DNA from: JAFGAV01 sp041479055 | GTDB taxonomy: Bacteria; Acidobacteriota; Aminicenantia; Aminicenantales; JAFGAV01 | DNA length: 64,000 bases | Reading direction: 5' to 3' | Assembly: GCA_963702835.1 (NCBI GenBank) | Contig: OY969762.1 | Coordinates: 3,100,001 to 3,164,000 of the forward strand | Shown here: piece after piece, positions 1 to 7,415 of the stretch | Numbering within the stretch: the first letter of the stretch is position 1 | How the letters are laid out: each line of letters opens with the position of its first letter | Notes under the pieces: model-generated | Databases searched by the model: none | Told to the model about the DNA's origin: nothing | The model's input: only the letters and a program-made list of their open reading frames with translations | Position numbers and translations under genes: made by a program

Positions 1-332
1 CGCAGACGAGCTGTCTTCTCCCCCTCTCCTGGAACGGTGATATTGTTCGCCTCGACTTCAAGAGCCTTCTCAAAGTTGCTCATATTCTTGAGGATGAGGG
101 CCTCTCCGTTCCGGGTATAGCCGAGAAGAGTGAAGAGCAGCCCGCTGTCGATGCGTTCCAGGGCTTCCTTCATTTGCTGGCAGGCGATGACGCTTTGGTA
201 GTTCTCCCTGAGGATGACATCGATGGACTCGCCGAGTTTGGTGAGGTTCAAGATGCTTTGAACGCCGATGATGGCGACGATGGCCAATAACCCACCGAAT
301 CCCAGAGCAAGCTTTTGGCGGAGTCCCAGCAT
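1..332 (-). CDS. Sensor histidine kinase, N-terminal part (cut by window edge)
   Basis: This open frame runs off the left edge; about 110 residues are visible. It starts MLGLRQKLALGF and continues with one hydrophobic segment (about residues 9-29). A helical periplasmic region follows with ENYQSV and a QQMKEALERIDSG stretch, the pattern of KinB-type four-helix sensor domains. The HAMP and kinase parts would lie outside the window. The ATG at 330-332 follows an AAAGGA ribosome site and lies about 17 bases after the predicted sigma-54 start. It is the likely partner of the NtrC-family regulator encoded nearby. Its N-terminus clearly resembles the orphan sensor at 40292-41065. The kinase identity is inferred, since no transmitter domain is seen. 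Confidence 0.6.
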   Translation of the reverse strand, partial: MLGLRQKLALGFGGLLAIVAIIGVQSILNLTKLGESIDVILRENYQSVIACQQMKEALERIDSGLLFTLLGYTRNGEALILKNMSNFEKALEVEANNITVPGEGEKTARL

Positions 333-359
333 ATTTGTATCCTTTGCCTACTTGAATGG

Positions 360-376
360 AGCAAAAAACATACCAG
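360..376 (-). promoter_or_regulatory. Sigma-54 promoter of the sensor gene
   Basis: On the minus strand the sequence CTGGTATGTTTTTTGCT fits the sigma-54 consensus TGGCAC-N5-TTGC, with the correct GG-to-GC spacing. It lies 28 bases before the sensor start, so transcription would begin near 349. The match to the -24 box is imperfect (TGGTAT). Confidence 0.5.
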
Positions 377-437
377 AAAGTGTTTTTTCTATATTATTGA
401 AAATAATTAAAATAGATAGTTATATTTATTCTAGTTA

Positions 438-474
438 TTGCGTTTTTCAAGATAAGGGATAGAAAACATTGCAA
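438..474. promoter_or_regulatory. Paired upstream activator sites for the sensor promoter
   Basis: TTGCGTTTTTCAA (438-450) and GAAAACATTGCAA (462-474) lie about 95 and 119 bases upstream of the predicted sigma-54 start. The first differs by one base from TTGCATTTTTCAA at 2313-2325, which sits at the equivalent distance from the other sigma-54 promoter. Likely enhancer sites for the adjacent NtrC-family regulator; binding is inferred. Confidence 0.45.
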
Positions 475-500
475 TCTGCAAAATACCTTCTGGTTTCGAA

Positions 501-879
501 CTATATCCCGTATTTCTTGCGTCGTCGCCAGAGCGTGGCTTGGTCGATGCCGAGGATGTCCGCGGCTTCCTGGAGTGATTTTGCCTTGGACAGAACGCGC
601 CGGATGTGTTGTTCCTCGATCTTTTCCAGAGCGATGGAATCGCCCAGCTTGGGAGTGGAATCCCCGGCCAGCAAGTTCTCCGGCAGGCAATCCAGGCCGA
701 CCCGGTCGGATTGGCAGATGATCGCGGCGCGCTCGATGACATTACTCAATTCCCGAACATTCCCCGGCCAATGATATTGGACCAGTGCTCGCAGCAAAAT
801 CTAATCACATCGGCTGGAGCGATATGAGGGGGGCAGGGCATTGCCGTGAGTCTCGATCACACCGACGACAACATCCTCA
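501..879 (-). pseudogene. Decayed C-terminal remnant of an NtrC-family response regulator
   Basis: The intact part (501-797, TTG start, 98 residues) has QYHWPGNVRELSNVIERAA and ends with the Fis-type helix-turn-helix GIDQATLWRRRKKYGI, nearly identical to the end of the complete regulator at 2372-3712. Upstream there is a TAG stop at 801-803, yet homology continues: the frame reads EDVV near 866-875, matching PDDVV of the intact copy. The distance from there to QYHW is 29 codons, against 30 in the intact gene, with a frameshift in between. The remnant begins exactly at the porin stop codon. The receiver and most of the AAA+ domain are gone. Confidence 0.8.
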
Positions 880-2043
880 CCACGTATACATCATGCCGAG
901 GGCAATGGTATCCTGACTCTTCTTGTTAAATGTCACGTGTTCTGAATCAAATCCGTTCTTGTTCGACCAGTCATGCCTGTACTCCGGCCTGAGAAGAAAG
1001 TTCTTCACCATCCTGAACTCAGGTGTAATCGTTATCTCCTTCACCTCCTGAGGAATTCCTGTCCTCACCCCGTTCTTGTCATTGAAATATTCCGCCCTGA
1101 CCGAAGCACTGAACCAGTCCGTAAAGTTATACTTCACATACCCTGCCACTCCGTACCACTCGGAATTCTTGCCGCCGTTAAGCGGGTCATTCTCTTCATG
1201 TGCATAATCGGTGTTGACCACAAAGGTCAGCTTCTTCGCAGTTTTGAAAGTTCCAATCCAATCGAAGAGAAACCGGTAGTTTGAACTATTGTCTTTCTGC
1301 TCGGGTCCGTACATCAGGTTGAAGTTCATGGTAAATAGCTCAATCGGTATCACCACAAAGCCTGTCCCAAATGTCTTCCCTTTGTTGTTGTCTTTGGTAT
1401 TATCCCACCCATTGACAACGTAGATGTTGGCAGCGAAAGCCTTGCAGAACGTATAGCTTGCCATAAAGCCCGTGTGGGTAAACGGCGCCGCAAAGTTAAA
1501 AAGAAATGACCGTGAATAATTGAAATTGTCCCTCGCCTCTATCACCTCAGCGCCGTGGTAGGTGGCAAATTTCCCAAATTGCAGCTTGAGACCGCTTCCA
1601 AGTGGTGCAACATAGTTAACGTAGGCCTCCGTAAGATCGACCACGTCATCAGGACCCCCGAGACCTGCCGAATGTATGAACTTTGCTGTCTCACCAAATG
1701 ATACTTTCAGCTTGTACCCGAGTCCTCCTGCCGGCGCATCCTTGGCAAACTGTATCTGGGAAAGATCGATGAGGAACGAATTTGCTTTCTGGTCGAAAAT
1801 CCTCTGTTCGTTTGTTCCCGAGTCAGGGTTTCTAAAGTTAAATGTGTACCCGCCTTGCAGGTAAATGTTTAGGCCGAGGTAATTCTTTATCTCTTCCGGA
1901 CTCGTGGCAGGTTTTGTCTCAGAAGTTGTTTCAGGTTTCGCCTCGGGTGTCGTCTCAGGCTTTGCCTCTTCGCCGCTCGCCTTTATTACAAATGGAAATA
2001 TCATCAAAATCGCCAGAATCAGACCCAATAATTTCTTTTTCAT
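877..2043 (-). CDS. Outer-membrane beta-barrel porin
   Basis: The product of 388 residues has a signal peptide (MKKKLLGLILAILMIFPF), a Pro/Thr/Glu-rich linker, then alternating amphipathic strands typical of a beta-barrel, ending in the aromatic residue W expected by the outer-membrane insertion machinery. The pattern GKFATYHGAEVIEA and the spacing resemble putative OmpL-type beta-barrel porins. I chose the ATG at 2041-2043 because a GGAGG site precedes it; the upstream TTG at 2055 would put that ribosome site inside the gene. It is co-directional with the small membrane peptide and the sigma-54 promoter upstream. Base composition is more AT-rich than the neighbours. The substrate is unknown. 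Confidence 0.75.
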   Translation of the reverse strand: MKKKLLGLILAILMIFPFVIKASGEEAKPETTPEAKPETTSETKPATSPEEIKNYLGLNIYLQGGYTFNFRNPDSGTNEQRIFDQKANSFLIDLSQIQFAKDAPAGGLGYKLKVSFGETAKFIHSAGLGGPDDVVDLTEAYVNYVAPLGSGLKLQFGKFATYHGAEVIEARDNFNYSRSFLFNFAAPFTHTGFMASYTFCKAFAANIYVVNGWDNTKDNNKGKTFGTGFVVIPIELFTMNFNLMYGPEQKDNSSNYRFLFDWIGTFKTAKKLTFVVNTDYAHEENDPLNGGKNSEWYGVAGYVKYNFTDWFSASVRAEYFNDKNGVRTGIPQEVKEITITPEFRMVKNFLLRPEYRHDWSNKNGFDSEHVTFNKKSQDTIALGMMYTW

Positions 2044-2077
2044 CTCTACCTCCAAATTGATTTTTCTCTTTTCGTCT

Positions 2078-2173
2078 CTATATTCTCTCGCAAGCTATCA
2101 TGAACAAATAACACAGTCCCATCGCTACAATGCCCAAGAGAAACATCGCCGGCAACCAAAATTCAAGGTTCAT
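2078..2173 (-). CDS. 31-residue single-pass membrane peptide
   Basis: A short frame not usually called by gene finders: MNLEFWLPAMFLLGIVAMGL, then CYLFMIACERI and a TAG stop. It is almost entirely one transmembrane helix. A strong AGGAGGA ribosome site lies 8-9 bases before the ATG. It is the first gene after the sigma-54 promoter and 35 bases upstream of the porin, so the two form an operon. Small hydrophobic peptides of this size occur next to Kdp potassium-transporter genes in several phyla; no kdpABC is present here, so a link to potassium is only a suggestion. Confidence 0.6.
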   Translation of the reverse strand: MNLEFWLPAMFLLGIVAMGLCYLFMIACERI

Positions 2174-2230
2174 TTCGGGGTCCTCCTAAACTTTTAATAA
2201 GAGCTCGTTAAATTAGAACTCACGTTAGTG

Positions 2231-2248
2231 TAGCAAGAGGGGTGCCAA
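2231..2248 (-). promoter_or_regulatory. Sigma-54 promoter of the porin operon
   Basis: On the minus strand TTGGCACCCCTCTTGCTA is a near-perfect sigma-54 promoter (TGGCAC, five bases, TTGC). Transcription would start near 2222, about 50 bases before the small-peptide ATG. The gene immediately upstream encodes a sigma-54 activator. Confidence 0.85.
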
Positions 2249-2312
2249 ATCTGGAAATGGCTTTAACTTATTGAAGCTGAAGAAGATTTAAGGGATATAG
2301 AAATTTGGCAGG

Positions 2313-2357
2313 TTGCATTTTTCAAGAAGCAGCGGAAGGCGGTGTTGAAAATTGCAA
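2313..2357. promoter_or_regulatory. Paired upstream activator sites for the porin promoter
   Basis: TTGCATTTTTCAA (2313-2325) and TTGAAAATTGCAA (2345-2357) are inverted copies of each other (12 of 13 positions), each an imperfect TTG-N7-CAA palindrome. Their centres are 32 bases (three helical turns) apart, about 97 and 129 bases upstream of the predicted start, the normal range for NtrC-type enhancers. Confidence 0.6.
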
Positions 2358-2371
2358 GCAAGACTTGAATC

Positions 2372-3712
2372 CTAAATTCCATACTTTTTCCTGCGCCGCC
2401 ACAGGGTAGCTTGGTCGATGCCGAGGATGTCCGCGGCTTCCTGGAGTGATTTTGCGCCGGCCAGAACTCTTCTGATGTGTTGTTCCTCGATTTTTTCCAG
2501 CGACACGGGATCGCCGATCTTCAGGGCCGATTCGCCCGGGGCTATGACGGCCGGGAGAGATTCGAGGCCGACCTGATCGGTCCGGCACAGGATGGCCGCC
2601 CGCTCTATGACATTGCTGAGTTCTCGGACGTTGCCCGGCCATTGGTATTGGCGAAGTGCCTGCAGCGCCTCCTTGTGGAAGCCCGCCAAAGACCGGTGAT
2701 TTCTCCGGCTATGAAAGGCCAGCAACCGTTCGGCCAGGGCGACCACGTCGTCGGGCCGCTCGCGCAGAGGGGGGATTTCAATCTGGATCACGTTGATCCT
2801 GAAGAAAAGATCTTCCCGAAACCGGCCTTCCTTGACGGCGTTCTCCAGGTCGATGTTGGTGGCGGCCAGGAGACGCACATCGGCCTTGCGGGTCAGGCTG
2901 TCGCCCACGCGTTCGTATTCTTTGTCCTGGACGAACCTAAGCAGCTTGGGCTGCAGGGTGAGAGGCAGGTCGCTGATTTCATCCAGGAACAACGTGCCGC
3001 CCTGGCAGGCGGCCAGGCGGCCGGGGTTATCGCGCAGGGCGCCGGTGAAGGCCCCCCGGACATGCCCAAACAGCTCGCTCTCCAGGAGCTCGGCGGAAAA
3101 GGTGGGGCAGGATACGACACCGATCGGCTTTCCCGCTCGAGGGCTCCAGGAATGAATGGCCCGGGCCAGGACGGTCTTGCCGGTTCCGCTTTCACCCCGA
3201 AGAAGGACGGTCGCCTCGGAGGAGGCCACCTGGCGGGCCAGGCTCACGGCCTTTCTCATCAAGGGGCTTGTGCTGGAAAAATCAACCTCAGGATATTCTC
3301 GCCCCAGATCCTCCTGGAGGGCCGCCAGCCGCTGCTCCAGCGTCCGCACCTCGAATACTTTGCGGACGGCCAGCTTGATCTGAGCCGGAGTGAACGGCTT
3401 GGGGATGTAATCGGTAGCGCCCCGCCGCATGGCCTCCACGGCCGTGTCGATGGAAGCATAGACGGTGATGACGATGATCTTCAGCCAAGGGCTGGCGGCC
3501 AGCAGGGCCGGGATCAAATCCAGGCCGTTTTCCGTGCCCAGCCGAAGGTCCACAAAAGCGAGTTCAAAAGATTTCCGGGAGGCCTCGGCCAGGGCGTCCT
3601 GGAAGTTGCTGACGGCCACCACCTGATGACCCTCGGTCTCCAGGCAGACGGATAATGTTTTGCGAATATTGATTTCATCATCCACCACGAGAATGTTGAG
3701 TGAGTCGTTCAT
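2372..3712 (-). CDS. NtrC-family sigma-54-dependent response regulator (AlgB-like)
   Basis: The protein (446 residues) is complete. An N-terminal receiver domain has the acidic pair D11-D12, phosphoacceptor D55, T83 and K105. A central AAA+ domain has Walker A GESGTGKT, the sigma-54-contacting GAFTGA loop, Walker B GTLFLDE and the arginine-finger region. The C-terminal Fis-type DNA-binding helix ends TLWRRRKKYGI, as in AlgB-type regulators. Once phosphorylated it should activate sigma-54 promoters, most plausibly the two found in this locus (2231-2248 and 360-376). The partner is probably the truncated sensor at the left edge. A decayed duplicate lies at 501-879. Confidence 0.93.
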   Translation of the reverse strand: MNDSLNILVVDDEINIRKTLSVCLETEGHQVVAVSNFQDALAEASRKSFELAFVDLRLGTENGLDLIPALLAASPWLKIIVITVYASIDTAVEAMRRGATDYIPKPFTPAQIKLAVRKVFEVRTLEQRLAALQEDLGREYPEVDFSSTSPLMRKAVSLARQVASSEATVLLRGESGTGKTVLARAIHSWSPRAGKPIGVVSCPTFSAELLESELFGHVRGAFTGALRDNPGRLAACQGGTLFLDEISDLPLTLQPKLLRFVQDKEYERVGDSLTRKADVRLLAATNIDLENAVKEGRFREDLFFRINVIQIEIPPLRERPDDVVALAERLLAFHSRRNHRSLAGFHKEALQALRQYQWPGNVRELSNVIERAAILCRTDQVGLESLPAVIAPGESALKIGDPVSLEKIEEQHIRRVLAGAKSLQEAADILGIDQATLWRRRKKYGI

Positions 3713-3770
3713 GGCCTTCTTTCTAAAGCATAGAAGACAATCAGGAAAAAATCAATTCATCCTCACCTTT

Positions 3771-3799
3771 TTGACAATGAAATTTCGCTATGGTATAAG
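3771..3799 (+). promoter_or_regulatory. Sigma-70 promoter of the lysine/DAP operon
   Basis: TTGACA (3771-3776), a 17-base spacer and TATAAG (3794-3799) form a near-consensus promoter 68 bases before the dapA-like ATG. No attenuator or riboswitch fold was evident in the short leader. Confidence 0.75.
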
Positions 3800-3866
3800 C
3801 TCCAAGATACATAAATCACGATTCAATGGGCGAATAATCATTTCACTCGCCGGGAGGAACACGATC

Positions 3867-4745
3867 ATGATTTCCGGTGCTTATACTTTGATCATGACGC
3901 CGTTCGATAAAAACCTCAGGCTGGACGAGGAAGGACTGCGAACCCTGGTGCGGCACCAGGTTCAAAGCCAGGTTCAGGGCCTGGCTCCTTTGGGCGTCAC
4001 CGGGGAGAGCCCGCTGTTGGATGAAAAAGAGATCGCCCGAGTAGTGGAAATTGTCGTGGCCGAGGCCAAGGGAAAATGCCTCATCGCCCCGGACACCTGC
4101 TCCAACAACCTGGACCAGACCATTCGGCGGGTCAAGCTCTATGCCGAGCTGGGCTGCGACTATGCGGTTGTGTTCGCCCCCTTTCTGGTCAAGCCCACCC
4201 AGGCCGGAGTCATAGAATTCTACGAGCGGGTGGCCCGGGAATCCCCGATTCCTCTCATTATTCACAATTCTCCCGACCGGGTGGGCATCAACATCGAGCC
4301 CAAGGCCTACTCCCGCCTCATGGAAAACGAAAAGTTCATCGGCACCAAGGACGGAAAGAAAGAGATGGACCACCTGGCCAAAATTTTATATCTGGCCAGG
4401 GGCAAAAACTTTGCCGTCTTCACGGGCAAAGACACCACGGCCTATCCGCTCCTGTCCTTTGGCGGGAGCGGAGTCTTTACCGTGGCCGGGAATGTCGTTC
4501 CCCGGGTCATGAAAGATCTGGTGGACTATAGTTTGAGGGGCGAGCTGGAGAAGGCGCGGGCCCTCCATTATGAGTACTACGAGCTCTTTGAAGCCCTGAG
4601 AATGGAAACCAACCCCATGGCCGTAAAGGAGGCCCTGTCGATGATGGGGCTGCCGGGAGGGGGGTTGAGGCTGCCGCTCACCCGTCTCAGCGAGCCCAAC
4701 CGGGATATCCTGAGAAGGATCCTCAAAGAAAAAGGCCTGATTTGA
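3867..4745 (+). CDS. dapA: DapA-like aldolase (4-hydroxy-tetrahydrodipicolinate synthase family)
   Basis: The 292-residue product belongs to the NAL/DHDPS aldolase family, which joins pyruvate to an aldehyde through a Schiff-base lysine; DapA starts lysine and diaminopimelate synthesis. The lysine is kept in FIGTKDGKKE (E. coli K161). Three other active-site positions differ from E. coli: GTTGES is GVTGES (T44 becomes V), PYYNRPSQ is PFLVKPTQ (Y133 becomes L, R138 becomes K). The ATG at 3867 follows a GGGAGG site; the longer upstream frame lacks one. It is the first gene of a DAP operon, which favours DapA, but the changed residues leave another aldolase specificity possible. Confidence 0.75.
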   Translation: MISGAYTLIMTPFDKNLRLDEEGLRTLVRHQVQSQVQGLAPLGVTGESPLLDEKEIARVVEIVVAEAKGKCLIAPDTCSNNLDQTIRRVKLYAELGCDYAVVFAPFLVKPTQAGVIEFYERVARESPIPLIIHNSPDRVGINIEPKAYSRLMENEKFIGTKDGKKEMDHLAKILYLARGKNFAVFTGKDTTAYPLLSFGGSGVFTVAGNVVPRVMKDLVDYSLRGELEKARALHYEYYELFEALRMETNPMAVKEALSMMGLPGGGLRLPLTRLSEPNRDILRRILKEKGLI

Positions 4746-5665
4746 AGGAAATTCTTCTCCGAGCGCCGGCCACGGTGGCCAACTTCGGGCCCGGCTTCGA
4801 TATTTTTTCCCTGGCCCTGGAGAAACCGTACAATCTTTTCCGGGTGCGGCTGTGCGACTCGCCCTCCCTGACCATTACCATCACCGGGGAGGAGGAAAGC
4901 ATCCCCACCGCTCCGGAGAATAATACGGCCGGCCTGGCGGCCATCCATTTCTTTAAAAAAATCAATTCTTCCCTGGGCGCCGAAATCGAGATTATCAAGC
5001 ACATGAAGTCCGGCTCCGGGCTTGGCTCCTCGGCCGCCTCGGCGGTGGCCAGTGTTTACGGCCTTAACAGGCTGTGCCGCTCAGCCTTGAAGGACAAAGA
5101 AATCATTGAAATCGCCAGCCTCGGAGAAGTAGCTTCCGGGGGAGCGCCGCATGCGGATAACGTGGCCGGATGCCTGCTGGGCGGGTTCGTCATGATAAAA
5201 AGATACAGCCCCCTGGATTTCGCCAAGATCGAAGTCCCCGACATCCCCCTGGTCATCGGGGTGATGAGAAAGCCGCAGCAGACGACCAGGCACCTCATCC
5301 CCGAAAACCTCCGGCTGTCCGAAATGAAAGAACAGATGTCGTCTTGCGCGTCGCTCGTTCACGCCCTGCTGGCGGGCGACCTCCAGGCCATCGGCCGGGC
5401 CGTCAACAAGGATTATATTTCCGAGCCGGTCCGCTCGAAGTTCATCCCCGGCTACCAGGACATTAAAGATAAAATCTTAAACGCCGGGGCCTATGGCTGC
5501 AATGTCAGCGGCGGGGGCTCATCCGTCTTCGCCATTTGCCGGGAGGACAAAACTCAGGAGGTGGCCGGCCTGCTGAAGGCCCACTTCCGGCAGCAGCAGA
5601 TTGAGGGCGAGGTCATTATCACCAGGGGGAGCAATTCCGGAGTGGCTGAGGTCGATGAACTATAA
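4742..5665 (+). CDS. thrB: Homoserine kinase
   Basis: This GHMP-family kinase of 307 residues phosphorylates homoserine on the way to threonine. The N-terminus LLRAPATVANFGPGFD is the family signature, followed by the ATP loop GSGLGSSAAS and a C-terminal GGGSSVFAI motif. The start is a TTG that overlaps the TGA of the preceding gene, so translation is probably coupled. It is embedded in a lysine/DAP cluster, so both branches of the aspartate family are represented. Confidence 0.9.
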   Translation: MKEILLRAPATVANFGPGFDIFSLALEKPYNLFRVRLCDSPSLTITITGEEESIPTAPENNTAGLAAIHFFKKINSSLGAEIEIIKHMKSGSGLGSSAASAVASVYGLNRLCRSALKDKEIIEIASLGEVASGGAPHADNVAGCLLGGFVMIKRYSPLDFAKIEVPDIPLVIGVMRKPQQTTRHLIPENLRLSEMKEQMSSCASLVHALLAGDLQAIGRAVNKDYISEPVRSKFIPGYQDIKDKILNAGAYGCNVSGGGSSVFAICREDKTQEVAGLLKAHFRQQQIEGEVIITRGSNSGVAEVDEL

Positions 5666-6365
5666 GCAGATCGCCGAGCTCATCAGAAAAAGCAGGAAGA
5701 AGACTCCGGCCCAAGTTTGGCTCCAAGGCTCTTTCCGGGAGGAAGACTTCCGGGCCGAAAAATTCCAGGCTTTCGGCCAGGGCCGTTTCTGGGTCCTCAT
5801 CGGCGATTATGCGGCCATGGAGCCCTGGCTGAAAAGAAACCGGGCCAGAATCAAGGACTCTCACCTGGAATTGACCGCCCGCTATTCCGCCCTGCCGTTG
5901 TTGGACCTGAGAAAAATCAAGGCGCGCGTTGAGCCCGGGGCCGTCATCCGCCAGGGCGCCCGCGTCGGCCGGGACTGCGTCATCATGATGGGGGCGGTGA
6001 TCAATATCGGCGCCCGGGTGGGGGAGCGGACCATGGTGGATATGAATGCGGTTCTGGGGGCCAGGGCCGTCATCGGCAAGAATTGCCACATCGGCGCCGG
6101 GGCCGTGATCGCCGGCGTCCTGGAGCCGCCCAGCCGGAAGCCTGTGGTCATTGAGGATGAGGTGTTGGTGGGGGCCAACGCCGTCGTCCTCGAAGGGGTG
6201 CGGGTGGGCCGGGGGAGCGTTGTGGCCGCCGGGGCCGTAGTGGTGAGGAATGTTGGCCGGGGCATAGTGGTGGCCGGCGTGCCGGCCAAAAAGATCAAAG
6301 AGGTCAAGGACATCCGGGCCAAGGATAAGATCTCCATCGTGGAAATTTTGCGCGGCGTGAAATGA
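5655..6365 (+). CDS. dapH: Tetrahydrodipicolinate N-acetyltransferase
   Basis: The 236-residue product has an N-terminal alpha/beta domain and a left-handed beta-helix of hexapeptide repeats (PGAVIRQGARVG, MGAVINIGARVG, NAVVLEGVRVG). This is the DapH architecture for acetylating tetrahydrodipicolinate in the acetylase variant of the DAP pathway. The ATG overlaps the last 11 bases of thrB. DapD-type succinylases are longer and differ at the N-terminus. The next two genes supply the deacetylase and aminotransferase the acetyl pathway needs. Confidence 0.9.
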   Translation: MNYKQIAELIRKSRKKTPAQVWLQGSFREEDFRAEKFQAFGQGRFWVLIGDYAAMEPWLKRNRARIKDSHLELTARYSALPLLDLRKIKARVEPGAVIRQGARVGRDCVIMMGAVINIGARVGERTMVDMNAVLGARAVIGKNCHIGAGAVIAGVLEPPSRKPVVIEDEVLVGANAVVLEGVRVGRGSVVAAGAVVVRNVGRGIVVAGVPAKKIKEVKDIRAKDKISIVEILRGVK

Positions 6366-6398
6366 GAGAAACCCGACCTTTTTCTCAAGGGGCCAGCC

Positions 6399-7415
6399 GT
6401 GGACCTTTTTAACCTGGCCAAAGAGCTGATCAACATCCCTTCTCTGTCGGGCGATGAAGGGGGGCTCGCCGATTTTTTGGGCAGCCGCCTCAAGAGCAGC
6501 GGCTTGGCTGTTGCCGAGCAGGTTGTTGAAGGCCGGCGGAAGAACATTTGGGCCACTCCGGGAATCCCGCCCCGGGTCGTTTTGTGCACCCACCTGGATA
6601 CCGTTCCGCCCTATTTCGGCGCGTCGGAAGACGAGAAATACATTTATGGACGCGGCGCCTGTGATGCCAAGGGCATCCTGGCGGCTATGATTCAGGCGGC
6701 TATGGAGTTGAAGAGTGAAGGCCCCTTCGCCTGGGGACTTCTTTTTCTGGCCGGAGAAGAGACGGACAATGCCGGCGCCAGAAAAGCTAATGCCTTGGAG
6801 GCCGGTTCGGAGTTCATCATCGTCGGAGAGCCGACTGAAAACAAGCTGGGAAGAGGGCACAAGGGTTTCCTCGGCCTTAAAGTCATGGCCCGGGGAAAGC
6901 GCGCCCATTCGGCCTATCCGGGCCTGGGGGAATCGGCCATCGATAGGCTCTTGGATGTTCTCCACAGAATCCGCGCCCTGGAATTCGACGAAGACCCGCT
7001 CATGGGGGACACCACGCTCAACATCGGCCGTATCGAGGGCGGTGTAGCGGCCAATGTGGTCGCTGACGAAGCGTGGGCCGAGATTTCCCTGCGCAACGCT
7101 CTCCCTTCCCGAACGGTCCTGGATAAAATCAGGGCCGTCGCCGGCCGCCACATCGAGGTGGAAGTCTTTTCCGCCTCAGAGCCTCAGCCCTTATTCACCG
7201 TTCCGGGGTTTGAAACGGCCGTCCTTTCTTTCGGCACCGACGTCCCCTATCTCGAGGGCTTCGGCCGGCCCCTGCTCCTGGGGCCGGGCTCAATCCTGGA
7301 TGCACATTCCGACCAGGAAAAGATTGAAAAATCGCAGCTCCGGGAGTCCGTAGGAATTTATAAAATGCTGGTGAAAAGACTTTTATCGGAACGTGGCCCC
7401 GAGGGTGCTTCATGA
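6399..7415 (+). CDS. M20-family deacylase, probable N-acetyl-diaminopimelate deacetylase
   Basis: This 338-residue zinc amidohydrolase has THLDTVPP, GRGACDAKG and AGEETDNAG, the metal-binding and catalytic motifs of the DapE/ArgE/LysK group, plus the GRGHKGFLGLKV signature at the start of the dimerisation domain. The start is GTG at 6399, preceded by AAGGGG. Its position after dapH makes removal of the acetyl group from N-acetyl-LL-DAP the most likely reaction; acetylornithine or acetyl-lysine deacetylase cannot be excluded from sequence. Confidence 0.8.
   Translation: MDLFNLAKELINIPSLSGDEGGLADFLGSRLKSSGLAVAEQVVEGRRKNIWATPGIPPRVVLCTHLDTVPPYFGASEDEKYIYGRGACDAKGILAAMIQAAMELKSEGPFAWGLLFLAGEETDNAGARKANALEAGSEFIIVGEPTENKLGRGHKGFLGLKVMARGKRAHSAYPGLGESAIDRLLDVLHRIRALEFDEDPLMGDTTLNIGRIEGGVAANVVADEAWAEISLRNALPSRTVLDKIRAVAGRHIEVEVFSASEPQPLFTVPGFETAVLSFGTDVPYLEGFGRPLLLGPGSILDAHSDQEKIEKSQLRESVGIYKMLVKRLLSERGPEGAS

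Noticed and set aside
2305..2320. TTGGCAGGTTGCATTT as a plus-strand sigma-54 promoter
   Set aside because: The GG-to-GC spacing is four bases too short; the part that matters is the activator site TTGCATTTTTCAA.
2477..3655. A 392-codon plus-strand frame opposite the response regulator
   Set aside because: Antisense shadow; composition is typical of the complementary frame of a GC-rich gene.
5619..7151. A 510-codon minus-strand frame across dapH and the M20 gene
   Set aside because: It lies opposite two well-supported genes and its translation has no recognisable motif.
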